60,134 bases of DNA from Galactobacter valiniphilus (GCF_003575975.1 NZ_QQXK01000023.1:1-60134), one strand, 5' to 3'; counted from the first letter of the stretch, positions 8,025-18,136 are shown. Program-made: numbers and translations. Notes: generated by a model not told the origin, from the letters alone.

Positions 8025-8963
8025 CTACAGGCCCACTGACTTGGCGCCGTACTTGGCCTGAGCGTTCGTGAAGCCCTCGTACTCCAACTGCTCGATCAGC
8101 CCCGAGCGGGAGAAGCTCGTCATGTCCATGTAGCTCTCCGCCTTCGCGGCCGCCTGCTCGTTCCAGTCGACCGTGAGCCTGGAGACCGCCCACTTGGCGT
8201 CGGCCTTGGGGAAGCCCTCGTACTCCAACTGCTCCACGAGGCCGGAGGCGGAGAAGGCGGTGAACTCGAGGTAGCTTTCGGCCTTTTCGAGGGCGTTCTG
8301 CTGGCTGACGGTGCCGTTCTCGGCCTCCTCGCGGGCCGCTTCGGCCGCGGCTTCTTCCTCGGCCTTCTTTGATGCCTCGGCCTCGGCCTTCGCGGAGGCC
8401 GCAGCTTCCGCTTCCGCCTGCTTGGACGCCTCGGCCTCGGCCTTGGCGGATTCTTCGGCGGCAGCGGACGCCGCTGCCTCGTCTTCCGCCGAAGTGGCGG
8501 TGGTCTCGGCGGGTGCCTCCGGGCTGGTGGCGGCGGTGGTCGCGGGGGCGGCCTCCAACAGGGGCGCGGGTGCCGGAGCCGACGTCGGTGCGGCGGAGGG
8601 GAGCGAGGAGGCCTGCGTGCCGCCGCTGATCATGCCGAGCACGAGGGCAACGCCGGTGACGATCCAGGCCACCTTTTTGTGCTCCGGGTAGCCCTGGAGC
8701 AGCAGCCCGTTCTTGTCGCGCATCTTGTCGGCAAGAACCAGGATGAGGTCGATCAGGGCCCAGATGCCCGCCCCGCCCAAAGTGAACAGCTTCAGCAGGC
8801 CGGTGCCGACCTTTCCGAGGTAGAAGCGGTCCACGCCGAAGATGCCGAGGAAGAGCGAGAACAGCCAGGTGGCCACGAAGGACTTGGGGCCGCGGTGCTG
8901 GGTCGGGGCTGCGTACATGGGGGCGCCGTAGGGCGCAGGGGCGTAGAGCGGGGGTGTAGTCAT
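8025..8963 (-). CDS. TM2 domain protein with C-terminal Ltp (surface-exposed lipoprotein) repeats
   Basis: This encodes 312 residues. A short Pro/Tyr-rich N-terminus leads into a TM2 domain (about residues 27-80; [20 protein letters not shown]), and another hydrophobic helix follows near 98-115. Residues about 115-215 are an Ala/Glu/Ser/Lys-rich low-complexity region built of imperfect KAEAEASK-like repeats, probably a stalk or coiled coil. The end carries two copies of the Ltp domain ([21 protein letters not shown] and [21 protein letters not shown]). In Streptococcus thermophilus prophage TP-J34 such a repeat protein blocks DNA entry of other phages; whether this one does is unknown. There is no lipobox, so it is probably anchored by the TM2 helices. 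Confidence 0.88.
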   Translation of the reverse strand: MTTPPLYAPAPYGAPMYAAPTQHRGPKSFVATWLFSLFLGIFGVDRFYLGKVGTGLLKLFTLGGAGIWALIDLILVLADKMRDKNGLLLQGYPEHKKVAWIVTGVALVLGMISGGTQASSLPSAAPTSAPAPAPLLEAAPATTAATSPEAPAETTATSAEDEAAASAAAEESAKAEAEASKQAEAEAAASAKAEAEASKKAEEEAAAEAAREEAENGTVSQQNALEKAESYLEFTAFSASGLVEQLEYEGFPKADAKWAVSRLTVDWNEQAAAKAESYMDMTSFSRSGLIEQLEYEGFTNAQAKYGAKSVGL

Positions 8964-9065
8964 GATGTGCTTCCTTCGCGGCCTCGAAAGGCCATTGGCA
9001 GAGTGATGATCACAGCATAGAAACGCAGTCCGACAATGTGGATAGCCGAGTGATTCCTGACGATG

Positions 9066-9548
9066 TCAATGAATGAATTTTGAGCCAATTTGGCCGCCGA
9101 GCGGCAGCATCCGCTCGTCCACCACGGTCTTCATGACCAGCGTGGTCTGCAGTCGGTGCACTCCGGGGAGCGCGGCGAGGTGCTCGTCGTAGAAGTGTTG
9201 GTAGGCCTCCAGATCGGCGGAGACGACGCGCAGCAGGTAGTCCGGATCGCCGAAGAGCCGCTGCGCGTGAAGCACGCGCGGCAGGTTGCGCACCGCCGCT
9301 TCGAAGGGCGGGATGGTGCGGCTATTGGCCGCGTCGAGGGTGACGAAGACGAGGGTCTCGAAGCCGAGCCCCAGCGATGGGGCGTCGAGCATGGCCCGGT
9401 AGCCGGTGATGATGCCGTCGCGCTCCAGGGTGCGCAGCCGGCGGTGGCACGGGGACACCGAGAGGCCCACGCGCTCGGCGAGCTCGGTGACCGTCAGGCG
9501 GCCGTCGGCCTGCAGCTGCGAAAGAATTTCCCGATCCAGGGCGTCCAT
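9066..9548 (-). CDS. Lrp/AsnC family transcriptional regulator
   Basis: This encodes 160 residues. The N-terminal helix-turn-helix (LTVTELAERVGLSVSPCHRRLRTLE) is followed by a RAM ligand-binding domain (FETLVFVTLDAANSRTIPPFEAAV through GVHRLQTTLVMKTVV), the complete architecture of the family. ATG at 9548 is preceded by AGGAAGATC on the coding strand reading backwards only weakly, but no alternative start keeps the conserved LDREIL helix. The gene is divergent from a LysE-type amino acid exporter, a common arrangement in which the regulator senses an amino acid and activates its export. The ligand is not predictable. Confidence 0.93.
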   Translation of the reverse strand: MDALDREILSQLQADGRLTVTELAERVGLSVSPCHRRLRTLERDGIITGYRAMLDAPSLGLGFETLVFVTLDAANSRTIPPFEAAVRNLPRVLHAQRLFGDPDYLLRVVSADLEAYQHFYDEHLAALPGVHRLQTTLVMKTVVDERMLPLGGQIGSKFIH

Positions 9549-9570
9549 GAGGAAGATCCTTCCATGATTC

Positions 9571-9585
9571 ACCCCTAAATGGGGT
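9571..9585. promoter_or_regulatory. Candidate Lrp-family operator
   Basis: The palindrome ACCCC-TAAAT-GGGGT lies 23 bp upstream of the Lrp gene and 76 bp upstream of the LysE-type gene. A short GC arm around an AT-rich centre fits Lrp/AsnC sites. Assignment rests only on position and symmetry. Confidence 0.4.
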
Positions 9586-9660
9586 CGAAATGGAGAGCAC
9601 CTTCCACGCAATTTTCCCTAGTCTTGCGGCGTTCAACCGATACGAGGCAAGGGAGCCACC

Positions 9661-10284
9661 ATGGACGCCACGATGATTTGGGCCTTCTGGGGCGTCTCGA
9701 TCCTCTTCATCCTCACCCCTGGCGCCGACTGGGCGTACGCCATCTCCGGCGGCCTGCGCCAGCGCGTGCTGCCGAGCGTCTCCGGCCTCTGGATGGGGCA
9801 CGTCGTGGCCATCGCGGTTGTCGTCGCCGGCGTCGGAGCCCTGCTGGAGCGCTTCCCCTCCATCACCCTCGCCCTCACCCTCCTCGGCGCCGCCTACCTC
9901 GTGTGGCTCGGCCTCGGCGTGCTGCGCTCGAGCGGCACAGTGGGCGAAGCGACGGACGTGCCGGTCGGCTCCTCGGGTCGCTGGTTCGCCAAGGGCATCG
10001 GCGTCGCGAGCCTCAACCCCAAGCTGGTCCTCCTGCTCACGGCGGTGCTCCCGCAGTTCACCCGGCACGACGCCGCGTGGCCGGTTCAGGGGCAGATCGC
10101 CGTCTTGGGTGGCTTTCACCTTCTCGGTTGCGCCGTGGTCTACCTCGCGGTGGGCGCCGGTTCCCGGCGCGTGCTGGGTGCCCGGCCCGGCGCCGCCCGC
10201 GTGGTGACAAGGATTTCGGGCGTGGCCATGATCGGGATTGGCCTGGTCCTGCTTGCCGAGCGGGTCGCGGAGCTGATCCACTGA
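9661..10284 (+). CDS. LysE/RhtB family amino acid exporter
   Basis: This encodes 207 residues with about six hydrophobic segments, the usual size of RhtB/LysE exporters. The diagnostic N-terminal motif is ILFILTPGADWAYAISGGLRQR (TPGAD, residues about 19-23), followed by GLWMGHVVAIAVVVAGVGALLE. SLNPKLVLL near residue 118 corresponds to the conserved N-P-K segment. It probably exports an amino acid under control of the divergent Lrp regulator. The AGGGAGCC element just before the ATG supports the start. Confidence 0.92.
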   Translation: MDATMIWAFWGVSILFILTPGADWAYAISGGLRQRVLPSVSGLWMGHVVAIAVVVAGVGALLERFPSITLALTLLGAAYLVWLGLGVLRSSGTVGEATDVPVGSSGRWFAKGIGVASLNPKLVLLLTAVLPQFTRHDAAWPVQGQIAVLGGFHLLGCAVVYLAVGAGSRRVLGARPGAARVVTRISGVAMIGIGLVLLAERVAELIH

Positions 10285-10322
10285 CGCCTTGACCGGGCGG
10301 CCGGTGGGCCGCACGCTGAGGG

Positions 10323-11393
10323 ATGGTCGTTCTTGGGGCTCGACGTCGCGGGGTGCGGTTCGGCGCGCTGGCGGCGGTGCCGCTGTTGCTCACGGCGTGC
10401 GTGGCGCCGCTGCCGCCTCACGGCTTCGGCGACCCTCCCGCCGTGCGCGGGAGCGCGCCGTCGGGCCTCGAGGTGGTCGCCACCGATCTCGAGGCGCCGT
10501 GGTCCCTGACCTTCGCGGGGCGGACGCCGCTCATCAGCCTGCGTGATGCCGCCCGCATCGTGGAGCTGGATCCCTCCGGTGAGGCGCGCGTGGTGGGGAC
10601 GGTCCCGGGCGTGAAACACGGCGGCGAGGGCGGCCTGCTGGGGCTCGCGGCCGACGGTGCGGGACACCTCTTCGTCTACTCCACGGGTGAGGACGGCAAC
10701 CGGATCCAGCGCTTCGAGCTCCTGGGGGAGCCGGGCTCGCTGCGCCTCGGTTCCGCGCGCGATCTCCTCACGGGCATCCCCGCCGGGACGAACCACAACG
10801 GCGGCCGACTCGCGCTGGGTCCGGACGGGATGCTGTACGCGGGGACGGGCGACGCCGGGGAACGTGAGAGCGCACAGAACCTGGACTCCCTCGCCGGCAA
10901 GATCCTGCGCCTGCGGCCCGACGGCTCCGTGCCCGCGGACAACCCGTTCCCGGGTTCGCCCGTCTACAGCTACGGGCACCGCAACCCGCAGGGGCTCGCG
11001 TTCACCCCGGACGGACGGCTGCTCGCGAGCGAGTTTGGCCAGAACACCTGGGACGAGCTCAACGTGATTGAGGCGGGGAAGAACTACGGCTGGCCGACGG
11101 TGGAGGGGCGGGCTGGCCGGGCGGGCCTCGTGGACCCGGTGTGGCAGGCCACCCCGGAGGAGTCGAGCCCCAGCGGCATTGCGGTGGCGAACGGGACGGT
11201 GTTCATCGCCGGGCTGCGCGGGCGCTCGCTGCTCGGCGTGCCACTCGGCGGACCGTCGGGCGACCGCTGGGGCCGGACGAGCACGGTACTCGAGGGGCAC
11301 GGCCGCCTGCGGGACGCTGTGCGTGCGCCCGACGGGCGGCTCTGGGTGCTCAGTAACAACACGGACGGGCGGGGGGCAGCCAGGCGAAGGTGA
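10323..11393 (+). CDS. PQQ-dependent sugar dehydrogenase (glucose/sorbosone dehydrogenase fold), lipoprotein, C-terminal frameshift
   Basis: This encodes 356 residues as read. A basic start plus hydrophobic stretch ends in the lipobox LLTAC (Cys about residue 26), so it is exported and lipid-anchored. The six-bladed beta-propeller signatures are NHNGGRLALGPDGMLYAGTGD, KILRLRPDGSVPADNPF and YGHRNPQGLAF. These soluble-type aldose dehydrogenases oxidise sugars using PQQ. At 11371-11376 a run of six G shifts the frame: with five G the protein would continue as QPGEGDDKVLAFWPNSG to a stop at 11430, matching the family's usual final strand. As read, the end is RGAARRR. Either a sequencing error or a recent frameshift; most of the enzyme is intact. 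Confidence 0.82.
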   Translation: MVVLGARRRGVRFGALAAVPLLLTACVAPLPPHGFGDPPAVRGSAPSGLEVVATDLEAPWSLTFAGRTPLISLRDAARIVELDPSGEARVVGTVPGVKHGGEGGLLGLAADGAGHLFVYSTGEDGNRIQRFELLGEPGSLRLGSARDLLTGIPAGTNHNGGRLALGPDGMLYAGTGDAGERESAQNLDSLAGKILRLRPDGSVPADNPFPGSPVYSYGHRNPQGLAFTPDGRLLASEFGQNTWDELNVIEAGKNYGWPTVEGRAGRAGLVDPVWQATPEESSPSGIAVANGTVFIAGLRGRSLLGVPLGGPSGDRWGRTSTVLEGHGRLRDAVRAPDGRLWVLSNNTDGRGAARRR

Positions 11394-11471
11394 TGACAAG
11401 GTGCTCGCGTTTTGGCCGAACAGCGGGTGATGAGCCGGTGGGGAGGCGAGGGCCTCGACCTGTGCCGCGGC

Positions 11472-12632
11472 TCAGACGGAGGTGGTGGCGTCCGGGTGCC
11501 GGAGTCGGCGCAGCACCGGTAGGCATGCGACGAGCACCAGAGCGGGCAGGATGAACGCCCATTGCAGGGAGCCGATCATCGCGATCACGCCGGGGATCAC
11601 GGCGCCGATGACGGCCGCGGCGTAGTTGAAGAGGTTCACGCGGGCGATCACCTCGTCCGAGCGGCCGGGGACCAGTTCGCCGGCGCGGCCGAAGGCCAGC
11701 GGGACGAGCCAGCCGGCCCCGAAGCCCGCCAGGGCGAAGCCGACGAGGGCCAGCCAGGCCGGGGCGCCGAGGACGAGGGCCAGGCACCCGGCGATCCCGC
11801 TCGCCGCCGCCGTCACCGCCAGCGGCGCACGCCCCCACCGGGCGATGAGCGGGTCGGCGACGAGGCGCGCCGCGAGCACCGCGGCAAGGTAGCAGCCGTA
11901 GCCGAGCGGCGTCAGGTTGGTCTCGAGGCGCAGCACGTCCTGCGAGTAGACGGTGCCCCACGTGGAGACGGCGGTGTCGCTGACGAAGGCGGCAAACACC
12001 ACGAGGCCCACCATGAGGATGCCGGCGCGGGGCAGCGGCACGCTGGGCCGGGCCGAGTGTGGGTCCTTGGCGGCCCTGGCTGGGTCGAAGAAGCGGGCGC
12101 CGAGCACGGCGACAGTCGCATGGATCGCCGCGGCGACGAAGAGCGTCGTGGTCGCGGGGAGGCGGCCCGAGAGCACCGCGAAGGTGACGAGCGTCGAGAC
12201 GATGCCGGCCGCCGTCGCGGTGGCGAAGAGCCGACCGAAGAGCGGGCGGGCCGCGGCGCGCTCGGCGAGCGAACCCTGCATGTTGCACGCGGCGTCCACG
12301 AGGCCCAGACCGAGGCCCTGGAGCATGAGCATCGGGATGAGCAACGCGGCGCCGCTGAGGGAAGCGACGAGCAGCATCGCGGTGGCCTCGATCGCCAGCC
12401 CCGTGACGAGGGCGGCCCGGCTGCCGGAGCGGACGGCGATCCAGTCCGCCACGAGCGTGCCGAGCGCTGCACCCACCGTCATGCAGAGGATCACGATGGA
12501 GAGCCCGCCGTCGTCCAGCCCGGTGCGGTCGCGCAGGGCCGGCAGAGATGTGGTGAGCGCCGCATAGCCGAAGGCCTGCGAGGCGTAGGCGGCGCCGACG
12601 GCGGCGCGCGTGAGAGCTGGCGTGGGGGCCAT
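11472..12632 (-). CDS. MFS transporter
   Basis: This encodes 386 residues with about 12 hydrophobic segments, a complete major facilitator. The start ATG at 12632 is chosen because GGGAGGACCC lies just before it and the first helix begins at residue about 10 (GAAYASQAFGYAALTTSLPALRDRTG). The loop 2-3 region ADWIAVRSGSRAAL matches the MFS motif A position. The family suggests drug or sugar export, but substrate is unknown. It converges with the sugar dehydrogenase gene and is divergent from the DUF6630-like gene, so it seems to be monocistronic. Confidence 0.87.
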   Translation of the reverse strand: MAPTPALTRAAVGAAYASQAFGYAALTTSLPALRDRTGLDDGGLSIVILCMTVGAALGTLVADWIAVRSGSRAALVTGLAIEATAMLLVASLSGAALLIPMLMLQGLGLGLVDAACNMQGSLAERAAARPLFGRLFATATAAGIVSTLVTFAVLSGRLPATTTLFVAAAIHATVAVLGARFFDPARAAKDPHSARPSVPLPRAGILMVGLVVFAAFVSDTAVSTWGTVYSQDVLRLETNLTPLGYGCYLAAVLAARLVADPLIARWGRAPLAVTAAASGIAGCLALVLGAPAWLALVGFALAGFGAGWLVPLAFGRAGELVPGRSDEVIARVNLFNYAAAVIGAVIPGVIAMIGSLQWAFILPALVLVACLPVLRRLRHPDATTSV

Positions 12633-12837
12633 GGGTCCTCCCGGGGTCGCCCTGGCAGGGGCGGGCGGAGCGGGAGTCTCACTGCGGCTCGGCGCTGGGT
12701 GAGCACATCTTGCCGCGCCGGTGGCCCGGCAGGGAAGCGGCGCGCCGCGCCGCGGTGCCCCGACCGCTTGCCCGGCCACGCGCCGTCGTGCTTTGCCACC
12801 CTTGACGCCCGCGCGGCCCGGTGGGCAGGCTGGCCGG

Positions 12838-13353
12838 ATGATGCATCGCGACGCCGCCGCCTGGCGCGACCTGTCCATCTTTCTGGGTCTGAGCCCCGCG
12901 GAGGCCGAGGGGATTGGGCGGGCCGCCGTGGACCCGGCGGCCTTCGCCGAGGCGCACCCCGACGCCGCCTCCGGGCGGATCTGGGGCGAGGTGGAGGAAG
13001 CGGAGGAGAACACTCCCTGCACCCTGGCGCTACTGAGCCTCGTCGACGCCCTCCTCGCGCGGAACGTCGCGATCGAGCAGGACTGGAAGGACGACTGGGG
13101 CGAGGTGAGCTGGAGTCTGGGCCGCATGTGCGCCGCCCGCGGTCTCAGCCCGGCCCTTCCCGAGCACCAAGAGGGCACGCCGGACGAGACTTTCGTCGGC
13201 GCCGCGGAGTCCCTCGCCGCCATCGGGGCCGTGCTGTGGGGGATCGACATCGACTCCGACTCCTACGTCGCGACCCTGATCCCCCTGGCCCGCCGCGCCG
13301 ACGCCGACGCGCTCGCCGCGCGCACCGGCATCGAGGCCCAGTGGTGGGACTGA
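12838..13353 (+). CDS. DUF6630-like protein
   Basis: This encodes 171 residues starting MMHRDAAAWRDLSIFLGLSP; the frame runs further upstream but that part is unlike protein. The C-terminal pattern LWGIDIDSDSYVATLIPLARRADADALAARTG resembles the IDTDSDSYPLVLVP signature I associate with DUF6630, and the middle WKDDWGEVSWSLGRM also fits. It is acidic and soluble with no catalytic motif recognised. Function unknown. It is convergent with the LysR gene, 7 bp from its stop. Confidence 0.7.
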   Translation: MMHRDAAAWRDLSIFLGLSPAEAEGIGRAAVDPAAFAEAHPDAASGRIWGEVEEAEENTPCTLALLSLVDALLARNVAIEQDWKDDWGEVSWSLGRMCAARGLSPALPEHQEGTPDETFVGAAESLAAIGAVLWGIDIDSDSYVATLIPLARRADADALAARTGIEAQWWD

Positions 13354-13360
13354 ACCGCCG

Positions 13361-14269
13361 CTAGGGCGTCGGCCTGACCTGCCCGACGACGGCGCGCAGC
13401 GCCTCCAGCACGCGCGTCACCGCCGGGCGTTCGAGGGTCTCCGGTCGGGCCAGCGCCTCGATGAGGCGCACGTGCGTGGTGCCGCGCAGCGGGCGCAGGA
13501 CCACGCCGGCGGGGATCTGCGAGCCGGCCGTGAACCGGGGGATCGCCGCGACCACGCCGGCATGGGCCACGAGCGAGGCGACGGTCGCGTAGTCGTTGAC
13601 ACGGTGCGCCACCCGCACGGGGCGGTGCGCCGCCGCGCCCACCTGCGCCACGACATCGGCGGGGGAGTAGCCCTCGCGCGAGCTGACCCAGAGCTCATCG
13701 GCCAGATCGGCCGGGTCCAGGACCGCGCGCGAGGCGAGCGGGTGGGTCGAGGGCAGGGCGATGTCGAAGGGTTCGCGCAGCAGCTCGATGGACCGCACAC
13801 CCCCGGACCACGGCGGCGCGTAGTCAACGCGGTGCGCCACGACGAGGTCGTAGCGGGAGGTGAGGGCCGGGAAGTCGCCCTCCGGCACGTCCTCGTCCGC
13901 GACCGTGACGGCCGGATCGCCGGGCCGCGACAGCTCGGCGACGAGCCGCCCGCCGAGCACGGGCCCCACGGAGTGGAAGAGCGCGAGCGAGACGGAGGCG
14001 TCCGGGGCCGAGCCGTGTGCCGCCACGGCCGCCTCGGCGCGGGCCATCGTCACGAGCACGTCCTGGGCCGCGGCGGACAGCGCACGACCGGTCTCCGTGA
14101 GGACGAGCCCGCGGCCCTCCTTGCGGGTCAGCGCCACCCCGGCCTCGCGCTGCAGCTGCGCGAGCTGCTGCGAGACGGCGGACGGGCTCACGTACAGCGC
14201 CGCCGCCACGGCGCGCAGCGAGCCGAGGTCATCCAGGAGGCGCAGGGTGCGCAGATGGGCGATGTCCAT
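13361..14269 (-). CDS. LysR family transcriptional regulator
   Basis: This encodes 302 residues from an ATG at 14269. Residues 1-60 hold the LysR helix-turn-helix (LRAVAAALYVSPSAVSQQLAQLQREAG) and the rest is a periplasmic-binding-like ligand domain. The gene is divergent from tdh-kbl with an 84-bp gap that contains an inverted repeat CGTTCC...GGAACG and T-N11-A-like spacing. It is therefore a good candidate for the regulator of threonine degradation, though LysR proteins of this kind also control unrelated exporters. Ligand unknown. Confidence 0.9.
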   Translation of the reverse strand: MDIAHLRTLRLLDDLGSLRAVAAALYVSPSAVSQQLAQLQREAGVALTRKEGRGLVLTETGRALSAAAQDVLVTMARAEAAVAAHGSAPDASVSLALFHSVGPVLGGRLVAELSRPGDPAVTVADEDVPEGDFPALTSRYDLVVAHRVDYAPPWSGGVRSIELLREPFDIALPSTHPLASRAVLDPADLADELWVSSREGYSPADVVAQVGAAAHRPVRVAHRVNDYATVASLVAHAGVVAAIPRFTAGSQIPAGVVLRPLRGTTHVRLIEALARPETLERPAVTRVLEALRAVVGQVRPTP

Positions 14270-14353
14270 GAAGCCATTCTGAACTATCAGGTTGTGAACA
14301 TGCACCGTTCCTGACCTGTTGTGACGGGCGGAACGGGGGAAGACTGAACTCTC

Positions 14354-15400
14354 GTGAAAGCCCTCTTCAAGCCCTCCCTCGACGCCCCGCTCCAGCTCGT
14401 CGAGCGTCCCGAGCCCACCGCCGGCAGCCACGACGTGAAGATCCGCGTCATGACGGCGGGCATCTGCGGCACCGATCTTCACATCCAGGCCGGCGACGCC
14501 GCCGCGGCCGCGATGATCGTCCCCGACCTCATCCCGGGCCACGAGTTCTACGGCGAGGTCGTGGCCGTGGGCGACCTCGTGGATCACGTCAAGGTGGGCG
14601 ATCGCGTCTCCGGCGAGGGCCACGTGGTCTGCGGCATGTGTCGCAATTGCCGAGCCGGCCGCCGCCACCTCTGCATCGCCACGCAGTCAGTGGGCGTGCA
14701 GCGCGACGGCGCCTTCGCCGAGTACGTCGTCATCCCCGAGTCCAACGTGTGGGTGCATTCCGAGGGCAACATCACCCCCGAGCTGGGCGCCATCTTCGAC
14801 CCCTTTGGCAACGCCGTGCACACCGCCCTGACCTTCCCCATGGTGGGCGAGGACGTCCTCGTGACCGGCTCCGGCCCCATCGGCGTCATGGCCATCGCCG
14901 GGGCCCGCCACGCCGGCGCCCGCCGCATCGTCGCCACCGACGTCTCGCCGCAGCGCCTCGAGATGGCCCGCGCCGCCGGGGCCGACGACGTCGTCAACGT
15001 CGCCTCCGAGCGCATCGTCGCCGCCCAGCACCGCCTGGGCCTCAAGGAGGGCTTCGACATCGGCCTCGAGATGTCCGGCGTGCGCTCCGCCCTGCCGGAG
15101 ATGGTCGAAAACATGAACCACGGCGGGCGCATCGCCATGCTCGGTCTGCCCACGGGCGAGATCCCCGTGGATTGGTCGCGCATGGTCACCCGCATGATCA
15201 CCTTCCAGGGCATCTACGGCCGCCAGATGTTCGAGACCTGGTACGCCATGAGCGCCATGCTCGACTCCGATCCCGTGCTGCGCGAGCGCATCGCCGGCGT
15301 CGTCACCGACGTCCTTCCCGCGGCGCGGTGGGAGGAGGGCTTCGCGGCCGCCCGCTCAGGAAGCGGTGGCAAGGTGGTCCTGGACTTCACCACGCTCTGA
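14354..15400 (+). CDS. tdh: L-threonine 3-dehydrogenase
   Basis: This encodes 348 residues (GTG start). It oxidises L-threonine to 2-amino-3-oxobutanoate with NAD+. The medium-chain dehydrogenase features are the catalytic zinc segment AGICGTDLHIQAGD (Cys about 37), GHEFYGEVVAVGD, the structural zinc cysteines in CGMCRNCRAGRRHLC and the Rossmann turn TGSGPIGVMAIAGARHAGA. Length and motifs match E. coli Tdh closely. The next gene is kbl, 66 bp downstream, which completes the pathway to glycine and acetyl-CoA. The divergent LysR gene is a likely regulator. Confidence 0.95.
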   Translation: MKALFKPSLDAPLQLVERPEPTAGSHDVKIRVMTAGICGTDLHIQAGDAAAAAMIVPDLIPGHEFYGEVVAVGDLVDHVKVGDRVSGEGHVVCGMCRNCRAGRRHLCIATQSVGVQRDGAFAEYVVIPESNVWVHSEGNITPELGAIFDPFGNAVHTALTFPMVGEDVLVTGSGPIGVMAIAGARHAGARRIVATDVSPQRLEMARAAGADDVVNVASERIVAAQHRLGLKEGFDIGLEMSGVRSALPEMVENMNHGGRIAMLGLPTGEIPVDWSRMVTRMITFQGIYGRQMFETWYAMSAMLDSDPVLRERIAGVVTDVLPAARWEEGFAAARSGSGGKVVLDFTTL

Positions 15401-15466
15401 CCCGCCCGGCGGCACCCAGCCCGAGCATCCGCCGTCGGGCACCACGAACTTGAAGAGAAGGACCCC

Positions 15467-16666
<1,200 letters not shown>

Positions 16667-16706
16667 CGTGCCCTGGGGCGCCCCGACCGCGCGGGCGGTC
16701 GATTGT

Positions 16707-16736
16707 CGCCAGGTGAAAACTTCGTGTCACTTGGCG
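16707..16736. promoter_or_regulatory. Imperfect inverted repeat upstream of tpx, candidate operator
   Basis: CGCCAGGTGA (16707-16716) and TCACTTGGCG (16727-16736) form 10-bp arms with one mismatch and a 10-bp spacer, 43 bp before the tpx start. The size and spacing suit a dimeric regulator. The regulator is unknown. Confidence 0.4.
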
Positions 16737-16779
16737 GAATGCGGCTGACGACGTGGGCGGGGCGTGCGAGGATGTGGGC

Positions 16780-17277
16780 ATGGCTACTACTGCATTCACC
16801 GGTACCCCCGCCCACACCGTCGGCGAGCTGCCCGCCGTGGGCTCCAAGGCCCCGCACTTCGAGACCGTGGGCAACGACCTCGCCACCGTCTCCGACGCCG
16901 ACTTTGCCGGCAAGCGCGTGGTCCTGAACATCTTCCCGTCCGTGGACACCGGCGTCTGCGCCGCGTCCGTGCGCGAGTTCAACCAGCGCGCCGCCGGCCT
17001 GGAGAACACCGTGGTCGTCACGGTGTCCGCCGACCTGCCGTTCGCCCTGGGCCGCTTCTGCGGCGCCGAGGGCATCGAGAACGTCGTCACGACCTCGGCC
17101 TTCCGCTCCTCCTTCGGCTCGGACTACGGCGTCACGCTGACCGACTCCCCGCTGGCCGGCGTGCTCGCCCGCTCCGTGGTCGTCGTCGACACCGACGGCA
17201 CCGTGTTGCACTCGCAGCTGGTCCCGGAGATCACCACCGAGCCCGACTACGACGCCGCGATCGCCGCCCTGGCCTGA
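16780..17277 (+). CDS. tpx: Thiol peroxidase (Tpx-type peroxiredoxin)
   Basis: This encodes 165 residues. It reduces hydroperoxides in the cytosol with electrons from thioredoxin. The peroxidatic cysteine lies in [16 protein letters not shown] (about residue 60) and the resolving cysteine in [12 protein letters not shown] (about 94), the pattern of atypical 2-Cys Tpx. The C-terminal [21 protein letters not shown] is also typical. The start at 16780 gives the standard length; the frame opens at 16753. A strong hairpin follows the stop. Confidence 0.95.
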   Translation: MATTAFTGTPAHTVGELPAVGSKAPHFETVGNDLATVSDADFAGKRVVLNIFPSVDTGVCAASVREFNQRAAGLENTVVVTVSADLPFALGRFCGAEGIENVVTTSAFRSSFGSDYGVTLTDSPLAGVLARSVVVVDTDGTVLHSQLVPEITTEPDYDAAIAALA

Positions 17278-17298
17278 TCGCCGCCCGCTCGTGAGAGC

Positions 17299-17336
17299 AA
17301 CGCCCCGGTTCCCGCAGTAGCGGGGGCCGGGGCGTT
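17299..17336. terminator. Hairpin terminator after tpx
   Basis: Outer arms AACGCCCCGG (17299-17308) and CCGGGGCGTT (17327-17336) are perfect complements, and an inner CCCGC-AGTA-GCGGG stem stacks on them with small internal loops. It ends transcription from tpx and could serve the opposing patatin remnant. Confidence 0.7.
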
Positions 17337-17339
17337 CTG

Positions 17340-17990
17340 CGTTGGCCCTCGGCGGCCGCGAGGCCTTGGCGGCGCCCCTCACGGGCCGCTGCGGGCCGGA
17401 TACCCGGCGACATGAGGTTGGAGCCGAACACGGCAAGCGCCTCGTCGTCCGGGTGGATCACCGCGACCTCGGACCCGCCGGCCCGCAGCGTAGCCACCTG
17501 GCTCGACAGGGTCGTGCCCCACGCGTCCTCGCGCCGCAGCCCCTCGAACTGCCGGGGAGCCTCGCTGCCCTCCGGTCGCGCGAGCGGCGAGAGCACCAGG
17601 ACGCGCGCGAAGCCAGCGCCGAGCTGCGCATTGTCGGCCGAGTACACGCCGCCGTCCACGTAACGGCGACCATTCACCGGGACCGAGGAGGTGCCACCCG
17701 GTAGCGCGGTGCTGGCGGCCACCGCCTCGGCGAGAGTGGCCCCGCCGCCGCGTTCGAGTACCACCACCTCGCCGCTCTCTGCGTCGACGACCACCATGCC
17801 AGCGTGCCCGGCCGGCCACTCCTGGGACGGCAGCCGGGAGGCCACCTGTTCCAGCCGGGCAGCGGCGTCGGCCGCGAGGTCGGGGTCGCGCTCGAGCGCG
17901 AAGGCGCCCATGCCGCGGGCCATGTCGGGGCCGCTGCTCGCGGCAGCCCCGATGGAGCGCATGCGCTCGAAGGTCTCGCGCGGGTCTTGG
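17340..17990 (-). pseudogene. Patatin-like phospholipase remnant lacking its N-terminus
   Basis: The minus-strand frame matches the second half of bacterial patatin-like proteins: VVVDAESGEVVVLERGGG, LAEAVAASTALPG, NGRRYVDGGVYSADNAQL (DGG with the catalytic Asp) and RVLVLSPLARPEG. The expected first ~100 residues with the G-X-G-X-X-G oxyanion hole and the GXSXG nucleophile serine are absent. Sequence upstream (18000-18106) is Arg/Cys/Gly-rich and unlike any protein domain. The frame also reads on through the tpx hairpin to 17231 without a natural end. A deletion that removed the catalytic serine is the simplest reading, so no lipase activity is expected. Confidence 0.75.
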
Positions 17991-18136
17991 CGCGGGTCGC
18001 CCCAGCACCCACGGCACGCCCGGCATCCCCGGCAACCCCGCCGCTCCCTGCGCTGCCGGTGTCGCTGCCTCCTCCCGTCCCGCCTTTTTCGTTGAATCCC
18101 GCGCAAACGGTGCGGGATGAAACGAAAAGTGGGGGA

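Noticed and set aside
8340-8470. Repetitive GCCTCGGCCTTGG-like sequence as an independent DNA repeat
   Set aside because: It encodes the Ala/Glu/Lys/Ser-rich stalk of the TM2-Ltp protein and is degenerate at the DNA level.
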